Shown: in pieces, positions 48,118 to 64,000 of the stretch
Numbering within the stretch: the stretch's first letter is position 1
Layout: every line of letters starts with the position of its first letter
NCBI GenBank assembly: GCA_032622095.1
Contig: CP136068.1
Location: forward strand, 12,257,729-12,321,728
From: Siphonodentalium dalli
Taxonomy: Eukaryota; Mollusca; Scaphopoda; Gadilida; Siphonodentaliidae
Direction: 5' to 3'
DNA length: 64,000 nucleotides
Notes under the pieces: generated by a model
The model's database searches: none
The model's input: only the letters and a program-made list of their open reading frames with translations
What the model was told of the DNA's origin: nothing
Program-made: the position numbers and the translations under genes

Positions 48118-50032
48118 AGACACTTAGAAGGTGACCCGACTTCGTCCGGGCTTTGACCTTGAATTGTCCATTTTGAAGGTCAAGGTCAAGTGGGGTCACG
48201 ATTTGACCAGTCCAAAACACTGCCCGGACAAAAGTACCCGACAAACGTGCCCGTCGAAATCCATCCGGTTTTACCCGATTTGATCTTGAATTGATCATTT
48301 TGAAGGTCAAGGGCAGGTCGGGGTCACGACTCAACCCGCCCAAAAAACTCAGTGGACAAAAGTAACCCCACGTATCAAATTTCGTCGAAATTGGCGATTT
48401 GACCTTGAATTGACCCGATTTTAAGATCAAGGTCACGACGCTCGGGCAAATGAATAGGCTTATGAGACTCCCCGGCCGAAAGTACCCACACATACCAAGT
48501 TTCATCGAAATCCCGTGATATTCGGGCGTTTGACCTTGAAATGACCAGATTTCAAGGTCAAGATCACGTCGCACGGGCAAATTAATAGGCTTATGCCACT
48601 CCCCGGCAGAAGGTACCCCCACATACCAAGTTTCATCGAAATCCCGTGATATTCGGGCGTTTGACCTTGAAATTACCCGATTTCAAGGTCAATGTCACGT
48701 CGCACTGGCAAATTAATAGGCCCATGTCACCCCCCGGCCGAAAATATCCCCACGTACCAAGTTTCATCAAAATCGATTCGGCCGATTTCGAGTTCATCGA
48801 TTACACACAAACAAACAAACAGATCTTCCAAAATATATAATAGACTAGAAGGTGACCCGACTTAGTCCGGGCTTTGACCTTGAATTGACCATTTTGAAGG
48901 TCAAGGTCAGGTGGGGTCAAACACCAACACCCCAAAAATGGTGGAAACCAGCGGATACCGGGAAATCGGCCCAGCGGATACCGAGATACCCTATGCATCA
49001 AATTTCGTCCGTAAAAATCCACCAGTTTAACCCGATTTGATTTCCACTCAAGTATATAAACGCGCCTCATATACACACGCTCATTAATTATCAAGTTTCA
49101 ACGTAAAGATAAATTACCATCGGTGCCCGAGATATCGCCAAGACGTCTGAAACAGTCAAATGCATCGGCCGGTTAAGCGTTAATGTGATCTAACGTTATG
49201 ACCTCTAACGACGTCATAGAAGTTACGCATTGTTTTTATCCTAAAGGAAGATAGTACCACTTCTTCTTGATAATTGAGGCAGATAACTAAAACGGATACA
49301 TACGCATTATATATCGTTGGAAAGAGGAAACACGAAAGATTCTCACAGTGTCATTATTATGACTGGCATTTTATTATTCGCGGTGTTTCGAATCGATTTG
49401 TAAGCACCGAACTCAAATGAAAGTCCCGTAACACAGCGTAAAAACAGATTTGACCTCGGCACGTGAAAAGTTGAGCTCGGATCTGAAAATTAATAGGCCT
49501 ATGTTACCCCCCGGCCGACAATACCCCCACATACCAAGTTTCATCGAAATCGGGTTGGCCGTTTTCGAGTTCATCGATTACACACAAACAAACAAACAAA
49601 CAGATCTTCCAAAATATAGACTAGAAGGTGACCCGACTTCGCCGGGCTTTGACCTTGAATTGTCCATTTTGAAGGTCAAGGTCAAGTGGGGTAACGATTT
49701 GACCAGTCCAAAACACTGCCCGGAAAAAAGTAACGACAAACGTTCCCGTCGAATCCATCCGGTTTTACCCGATTTGACCTTGAATTGATCATTTTGAAGG
49801 TCACGGTCAGGTCGGGGTCACAACTCGACCCGTCCAATACACTCAGTGGACAAAAGAAACTCCACGTATCAAATTTCGTCGAAATCCCATCAAAATTGGC
49901 GAAATGACCAGATTTCAAGGTCAAGGTCACGTCGCACGGGCAAATTAATAGGTTTATGCCACTCCCCGACCGAAGATACCCCCACATACCAAGTTTCATC
50001 GAAATCCCGTGATATTCGGGCGTTTGACCTTG
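48118..50032 (+). repeat. Palindrome spacer: head-to-tail array of a TCAAGGTCA-rich element
   Basis: The spacer holds plus-strand copies that start AGAAGGTGACCCGACTT (48126, 48848, 49623) and end in an ACACAAAC or ACACAGAC microsatellite followed by CTTCCAAAATATA (48840, 49612, 50220). The middle copy is interrupted at 49036-49480 by unrelated DNA. Internally each copy repeats blocks with TTGACCTTGAA, TCAAGGTCA and CAAGTTTCATCGAAATC. The open frames here on both strands come from this periodic composition and are not genes. Confidence 0.85.
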
Positions 50033-53000
50033 AAATTACCCGATTTCAAGGTCAATGTCACGTCGCACGGACAAATTAATAGCCCCATGCCAGTTCTCGG
50101 CCGAAAATACCCCCACGTTCCAAGTTTCATCGAAATCGGTTGGGCCGTTTTCGAGTCCATCGCGAACACACAGACACACAGACAGACACACAGACACACA
50201 GACAGGTCTTCCAAAATATATAATAGAAGATAAGGAAAAGGCTAGATAAATATGAATGTAGTTTGAGTGTGTTATATTGAAGGGTTTAGCGCTGTGATGG
50301 TGGAGCACATTCACTGTGAACAGCTTCACGTTTGGCACAATGTGCCAAGCGATCACATAGCTATCTACAGGTACGAAAGAACACACTCATTGCAGATCAA
50401 ATTCATTTCTTAAATTAAGTCAATTGAATTCTACTTCAGATTTGGAGACAAACAACGCAAGTAGGAACAAGTATGATCTTGGATATGTGTACATAATCTT
50501 CTTCTATTCTTATTTGTAAATATGTTGGGTCCCTATACTCATGCAATTGTACAATACTGCAGTATGCGTTTTGAGGGAATAAACTAATTGGAATTGGAAC
50601 CCTGGTATGCACAAATCAAATTAAATGCGTAGTGTTATAATTATGATATGTTGGCAGATTGTATACAACTATTTATATAATCTTCTTGCGCCAAATGAAT
50701 AAAACCTTTCATCCACCGGCTAGTTAAACCTTTCATTATACACGGATCCACCCCTTCACTTATAAAGGTATACATTGAAATGGTTTATTATAAATTTGCA
50801 GGGATGTTCAGGGATTAAACATACGCAGACAGCATATAATACAAGTAATTAACGATTCTTATTAATTGCTGGCAAATTGGTAGCTAATAACAAACGACCT
50901 ATTAAACTTATTATCTGGATATTTTCTAAGGAAACTACTCGTCAATGAGTATTTAGTAAAGAAGGGCCTAAACTCGTATGTATAGCTGTAATTCTGCCTT
51001 TTGTGGAGTGATATAACTTCCTGGTCTGAGAAAGAAATACACAGCCAATCGGCGACCGTGTATATAGTAAACTTTGATCACAAAGAACCCGATTGTGGGA
51101 CGATTTTCTCTTGTATATCAAAGTGAACGCGCCTTAAACTACAGGTATTAAATTGTCGAGCCTGGACTAGCATCGGATGGAGTCCGTGTTTTGATTGCGA
51201 TTCTTACGGTACGTACATGTGTATATGGGCGTGAAAGTCTCACCCACCCTCCCCCGTTTATTGTAGGCGGTATTCATGCGGTTGTAAGCCGTACGCAGGA
51301 TTCATACCATTTAGTTAAAGATACTCAATCCGATCAAACGGTCCCTATACCATCAAGATACAACAACAACAACAACAACATTTCTTCAAAATACGCTTTA
51401 GTTATCAGAATCGATTTATTGCAACACTATAATGCTAACCACTGTCAACTATGTATAAAATTTCCCAAAACTTGTTATTTATCAACATTTTGTTTAACAA
51501 AATATGGTCGTATTATCACTAAAGTATCGCAAATTTGGCCGTATTACCACTTGAGTTATCCATCTTCATCCGAGACCCTCATTTTGACCACATGTTTCTG
51601 GACCATATATTATTACACATCTCGAGAAATAACAAACTTCAAAAATCGATATCTGAACACTCTGAGCTTTGATGGGTGTGTTCCTCGACTCGAATCAAAT
51701 ATTGTTTACCCCCGAAGCCAAAGAAATAGTAATTCAGGAACGTCTGATCGGATTGAGTACCTTTAAATGGTACTCGGTTCCATATGTTCAATTTAACCAG
51801 TATTCAGCAACATGGGTGCCACGCCGCTTTAACCCTCCGATTACTGGAGCTTCATGAAATTTTGCGAAAACCCAGCATTCTCTTATATATGCGAGTCTCC
51901 ATAGTGAGCATCGCATATATAAGACAAGCTGGTGGGCCCGACTTCGTCCGGGCTGTTTCCCCCCTGCTTTCATCCGGACAAAAGTACCCATAGGTATAAA
52001 ATTTCGTTGCCGTATTTTACCCGATTTGACCTTGAATCTGACCCATCCAAATTACTCCCCGGACAAAAGTATCCCTAGGTCGAAATCCGTCCGTTTTACT
52101 CGATTTGACCTTGAATTGACCATTTTGAAGGTCAAGGTCAGGTCGGGGTCGCGATTTGACATGTCCAAAACAATCAAATTTCGTCGAAATCCGTCCGTTT
52201 GACCAGATTTGACCTTGAATTGACCTTTTTGAAGGTCAAGGTCAGGTCGGGGTCACGATTTGACCCGTACAAAACACTCCCTGGAAAAAATTACCCCTAG
52301 GTATCAAATTTCGTCAAAATCCGTCTGGCAGTTTTCCCGGCCACAGCTAACACACACACAGACAGACAGACAGACAGACAGACAGAAGTCCCAAAATATA
52401 TATTAGATAATACATTAGACTTAAAATATTTATCTTGACCATGTGAGCCAGTGCATTCTATTCTATTATATATAAGCGGAATGTGACTGTAAAGTTGTAT
52501 ACGCTGTTAACATTTCGAGCGTAGTTGTGACCCTTGAGCAAATTTTCTTTGACTGTGACTGATTCGCACAACACTTGCAACAATGACACGTTGACCTGAC
52601 GGGCAAGAAAATATCAGGTATGCCCATGTGTCTTAATTGACCAATGTAATAAATAATACAGGAAGTTATCCGATGGAGGAAGCCCAGTGCTATTTTATCG
52701 AAACTAATCGTATGTGTTCACGCGGTCGAGTCACGATCCATTAATAGTATCGTCTGTTTCAACAACTGACTTCGTAATTCCATTCTAGGTGTGTTACATG
52801 GGATTTACAACTACACCCCCCCCCCCCCCCCACCAAATTTAAGATCATCAAACTCACGAGTTTGCGTAATTCCATTTCACCCCGTTGCTTGTGCTTTGAT
52901 TTTGCCTAACTGTTCCATGGCATGCCTGAATGTTATAGCCTATGGATCGGTAGCCATGCTGAGGAACATAATCTGGGCCGACCATGCATGGTTCGGCCCA

Positions 53001-54790
53001 GTATGAGAATAATTTGAAATTTGAACATGAACATTACAAAATCGTTGCATTTAGACTGGCAACTCGTTTATTGTCCTTTACATTATTATGTCAATAATGT
53101 TGATTTTTGGTTTGTGACAAGCTTTGTCAATTACCAATAAAATAAATTTAATGATAATTTGTAAGTCTTTTATTTCAACTTTTATAGATATTTTTCGTTC
53201 TGCAGCCCACTGATAGTTGTGGTTCGAGACGGCCGAGTCGGTCGCCGGTTCGTTAATTAGGTGCTGGTTGTTATTGTTATTTTAACGGAATTCTGAGTTG
53301 GTCATTCGCGAAACCAATATATTTTATATTCTATAATTAAAATCATGGGTATAAAATATATGATCTTGTTTATGGATATTGCAGGAAGGCTAATCTGGCC
53401 GTGTCAAATTGAGTTATAGCGAAGGGATTTATCGCAGGACAACACATTTCGGGTTTTCGTGGGGTGTGTATCCGCTGGATGTCTTATACATGTAGTTGCA
53501 GTATGTAACCATTATGACCGCGTTAATTGCTTTCGATGTTTAGGTATAAACAATGGCTGGACCATGCACTCTTGGCCGGAACACAATACCTCCGAATTTT
53601 GATCCGCATTTAGAAGCTTTCTGGTGTGGTGAATGAGAAACCTGCAGTAATAAGCCGTAGTTTTTTGTCATTATTCGAAGGATTAGTTGTTTTAACGGAA
53701 TTCTGAGGCGGTGAATTCATGTAAGCAATATATTTTATATTATAATTTATATTTATGGCTAATGATATGATCTTGAGGGCGTTACCATTTCGGATTATGG
53801 TTTTCTTGTTATTTAATACGATACCGGTATTTTGAATGTTTGCGACCACTTTTGTCGCACAGTAGATCGGTGGACTTAAAGCATTAATGTCGTAATCGGA
53901 TATAAACAGGCGTGTTTTTCAGTTGCCGGCGTTCCAAAATAAGGGGAGTTACTATGGAAATTATGCACAGTAAAGTTCATACGTAGCGGCGGTTTACATT
54001 TTATTGAGAACATAATTATGACATATTAAGTACTGTCAAATATTTGCATTGGAGTTGCTAAAATTAAATCGCGCGTGCAATGGGGAAGTCTCAATTACTC
54101 TGGCAGGGCGGGAAACAATACTGGAATCAAAATCGAAATTCGTGATTCATGCAAACGTTATTATATCGCATTTAAATTATCCTAATATCACAAAGTATAC
54201 ATACGTGAATCTGAACTTACATTCCTTGTCTACGATAGCTGTAGATTGTATTCCGAAAAAAATATTCTCAAACAATATGGTCGTCATGTAGCAGACTATA
54301 TGAAACTGAAGGCACCGCAATGCGCATGCTCTGTGTTCTTACACAATTTTGTGTAACACAATATACACAATATTTGTAGAACAGCCCTTGATCCTGGTAT
54401 TTGTATGTAACTACACATTCTATGTGTACTAACCGGGTTTACACATTTTATGTGTAATCGTTTCTACACATTAGTTATAAGAGTGGATTGACCCAATTTA
54501 TACACGAAATTGTTAGCTATATAGGATCAACTCTTTCGATGAACACTTGTGCATATCTGGAGTGAAATTAATCATAATCACATCACGATATAAGCACAAG
54601 TGAATCTTATTTGATGGGATTGCGCATCTATGAAGTTATGTTTATACGATTTAAAAAAAGGCACAGATATATCCTATAGCTTATGCGTATGGTTTCTCTG
54701 TGGTTCATTAATTACGCTAGCGTATGGTCATATTATCTAAATCGTTGCCTCATACGTTCGGCTAGCTATTTCTGGAACGCATGCAGTTAA

Positions 54791-55184
54791 CCCTTTACCC
54801 AACAAAGCGGCCAAAAACGACAAAATAAAGCTTCAACAGCCTAAAATATCTTCGGTCTGTCTCACTAACACCATACACATATGAATATCATTGGAACCGA
54901 TTCATTGACCACATTGTGATGGTTACAGTTATGCCCTGTGCCAATGCATTCTCTTATATATGCGAGTCGACCATAGGTCGCCTCGCATATATAAGAGAAT
55001 GCATTGGCCTAAAATTATTTTTTTTACCATTTTTTCTTATAATATTTTCTACATTCTTTGACAATTTGATCATTTTTAATATGTGTTAAGCCAATGCATT
55101 CTCTTATGTATGCGAGGCGACCTATGGTCGACTCGCATAAATAAGAAAATGCATTGGCACAGGGCCGTTCTGTTGGGTAACGGG
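54791..55184. mobile_element. piggyBac-like MITE, right arm copy 2 (full length)
   Basis: Mirror of 42967-43359, flanked by TTAA. Confidence 0.9.
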
Positions 55185-55942
55185 TTAATGAGCTAGATAT
55201 TTGTTTCAGGGGTTGTTGGACTTCTGGGTGAAAGAGATTATTTACATTTTACGAACTGGTTGAAGTTTGCTTGATGTTAAACATCTGGGCACAACAATAT
55301 ACCTTTTTTCCTTGAAAATTCAGTTATACATATGAGTTTTATTTAACGATAACTATTTTTTTATTGTGCAGATTTGCTTCAGTCATTGTACTTCCGGGTT
55401 CATTTTACGAACATCTATCATTTAAGGAGCGTTCGTTAATGGGTCAGTTCCGTTGTGGGATTCCCACTCTCAGGATAGAGACCGGATGCTATCGGGGTGA
55501 AGCTGAAGCAGAAAAATATTGTGTTTTATGTCCGACGAACTCAATTGAAAATGAGATACATCTCCTACCATAGTGCCCTTCATACGCAGAAGAACATACT
55601 AATTTCTTGCAACAAATTGGTGATACTTCTGACTTTCTTTCTTATAGTGATACTATGACACTTTGTATAAATCAGTTTCTTTTTACAATTTACCCATTTT
55701 ATTTCAAAAAACCTACTCTGAGACAGTCAAAACTTTCCAAAAAAAGCAAATGTACATTAATTTATGTATAATGTAATTTACTGTAACAGTGGCTTATAGG
55801 TCCTATGGCCGGATGTTAACTATACATATGTCACTACAATAATATATATTATATTATATTCTGTTCAATATCAATTAGTCAGGCGCTGCTAACTTTATAA
55901 TTGCTTGTTTCAAATAAATTGCTTTTAATTATTTCAGGCACA

Positions 55943-62321
<6,379 letters not shown>

Positions 62322-62633
62322 CTTAATTATTCGTGTAATTTAATAATTTTTTTCATTAGAAAGGCAACTACCCACAACTAATTTTCTATATTTGAGAATT
62401 TGCATGTTATGCCTGTTGATCAATGACAAATTGGGCTGAGATGAGGTCTGGGTCATGGGTTCATAACCAAGTTAAAGCTGACCACCATATCTCTCAACAA
62501 AGTGGCCTAATTCCAGTTGATTGCTCCCTGCTTGGGTGGACCACACTGATATCAACATTTGTTTTCATCGGGCTGGAAATGATTAATTATTCTAGCAGTT
62601 CTTTGAACAGAAAGGGAGAAAAAAATGTATTAA

Positions 62634-62851
62634 CCCTTTACCCAACAAACCGGCCAAAAACGGCCAAATAAAGATGCAACAGCCTAAATTATCTTGGGTC
62701 TGTCTCAATAAAACCATACAAATATGGATAGCATTGGAACCGGCTCATTGACCACATTGTGATGGTTACAGTTATGCCCTGTGCCAATGCATTCTCTTAT
62801 ATATGCGAGTCGACCATGCATTGGCACAGGGCCGTTCTGTTGGGTAAAGGG
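62634..62851. mobile_element. piggyBac-like MITE, right arm copy 1
   Basis: Mirror of 35340-35557. One flanking TTAA has mutated to CTAA (62852-62855), one of the few substitutions between the arms. Confidence 0.9.
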
Positions 62852-64000
62852 CTAAAATCAAAAAGTCTTATCGTCTCCAAATAATTGCTTAGATTCTATT
62901 TACAATTGAGATGGTGATTTGTGAAATTCAAGACCTTTCGCCAGATAGATCCAGAGAAATTCTTTGTTGAAAATTTCTTGTCATTTTTGGCCGGATTTAT
63001 GCAAAAAGTGCGTCCCCATTAACAGTGCTAACATTGCTAGTTCAAAGATTAATTTTCTCAGAAAGGTTTGTTTTCTATATTGATTTGGAAATAGTCTTTG
63101 CTTGGGTGTCCATCTCTAAACATGTCTGTTACTTCGGAAAGGAGATTTTTAACCAAGTAACTGGCGCAGTTAAATTTACTAAGAATGTTAGCTTTGCTAA
63201 ATCAAGGAGATTGGATCTGAAGTTACAAATACAAGACTTGGTTAGCGGTGACACGGCCTAAATTTTAAAGCAGTTTTCCCTGTTAGCGCCGGGGGGGGGG
63301 GGGTCGGACAAAATGTTCAGGCACGTATGCTGATTTTTACTTTTCGACCCTTGTTGGGATCCACCCACCCCCGCGTCCAAATTTGTTTCCTTTTTCGGCA
63401 GTTTTTTCCTACCATTTTTGGACACCCACCCCCTTTTAACACTAAAACAGAGATCTGCTGTATATGAATTTCTGTGCATACTATTTGTCATGGCTGTTAA
63501 CATTGACATGTAAATAGGAACGAGTCATTTTGGGATCATTCGGCCAAAAAAAACATGGCTACCAGCGGCCATCTTGGATTTCAAAATTTGCAACAAAATA
63601 CAACACGATAACTGCCTGCAGTCAGTTTAGCAGTTAGAATTACATTATTTCTCTTATTCTAATGTGTTTTAAGCCAAACTCATTGCAAAAACAGTCAAAA
63701 AACATGCAGGAAAACAACGTTTGGGTTGCAGAAATGTTTTGTTGTTGGTCCCATCGGCCACCAACCCACCCCGGCATACGTGCCCGGAAAAAAAAATCAT
63801 CCCGCCCCTGGTAGCGCATACTATTGTAAGTATTGTATGTATTGTTGTCCTCGTCCCCAAGTATGTAACACAAGTCATTGGTTGGTGTTGTGGTCGTGGC
63901 TGGATGGTCACCATTTGGGAGGGAATTCCAATTGCACCCCCTAAACCAGACCGAAATGTCCAATTCGGGTAAATTCCATTTTCACCCCACCCAACTTGTA

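Noticed and set aside
47901-50249. Many 60-190 codon frames around the palindrome axis
   Set aside because: They follow the internal periodicity of the TCAAGGTCA-rich element, occur on both strands, and share no start, splice signal or domain.
52520-52612. Possible 5' untranslated first exon of the right-arm gene, ending ATATCAG before GTATGC
   Set aside because: A single donor-like site with no promoter or transcript evidence. The position is plausible but not enough to annotate.

Overview
Eukaryotic, AT-rich, intron-bearing and very repeat-dense DNA, most likely from a marine invertebrate. The signs are spliced small exons with GT/AG borders, LINE and LTR retrotransposon debris, many foldback elements of the MITE type, minisatellites tens of repeats long, and long CT, TATG and C runs. 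I cannot fix the phylum. No bacterial genes, tRNA, rRNA or CRISPR array were found.

Layout. Positions 1-34185 are single-copy in this window and made mostly of dispersed repeats: foldback elements, a LINE 3' remnant (5529-7045), a 52-bp satellite (7046-11082, about 77 units), more MITEs, a 71-bp tandem array, a PIF/Harbinger-like element with TAA duplications (18066-18649), a 31-bp satellite with a 310-bp higher-order repeat (18762-21391), piggyBac-like TTAA elements, a 1.45-kb element ending in inverted CCGAAGGTTC arrays (22870-24319), LINE and gag remnants (25.2-26.9 kb) and a 5'-truncated LINE with a 13-bp target-site duplication (28609-30206). Positions 34186-64000 form a giant inverted repeat: arms 34186-48117 and 50033-64000 are nearly identical reverse complements around a 1.9-kb spacer (48118-50032). 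The right arm is cut by the window end, so the outer limit of the palindrome is not visible.

Genes. The one convincing host gene is a small multi-pass membrane protein of unknown family whose exons are all joined in phase 1. A copy lies in each arm, transcribed outward: minus strand in the left arm, plus strand in the right arm. Exon A starts MTYYGST; exons C and D each carry one hydrophobic segment. After exon D there are two possible 3' ends: terminal exon E inside the arm (125 aa protein), or exon F (33761-33931, third hydrophobic segment, then a Cys-rich tail) plus terminal exon E' (28309-28406; 186 aa protein), both outside the visible arm. N-glycosylation sites and basic or Cys residues fall on consistent sides of the membrane in the second model. 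E and E' are paralogous and sit in a duplicated block of about 0.7 kb (27715-28415 and 35190-35960).

The rest is mobile or tandem DNA. The palindrome spacer is a head-to-tail array of an element dense in TCAAGGTCA motifs, and the palindrome's inner junction falls inside oppositely oriented copies of that element. Whether the palindrome is biological or an assembly join cannot be decided from sequence alone.
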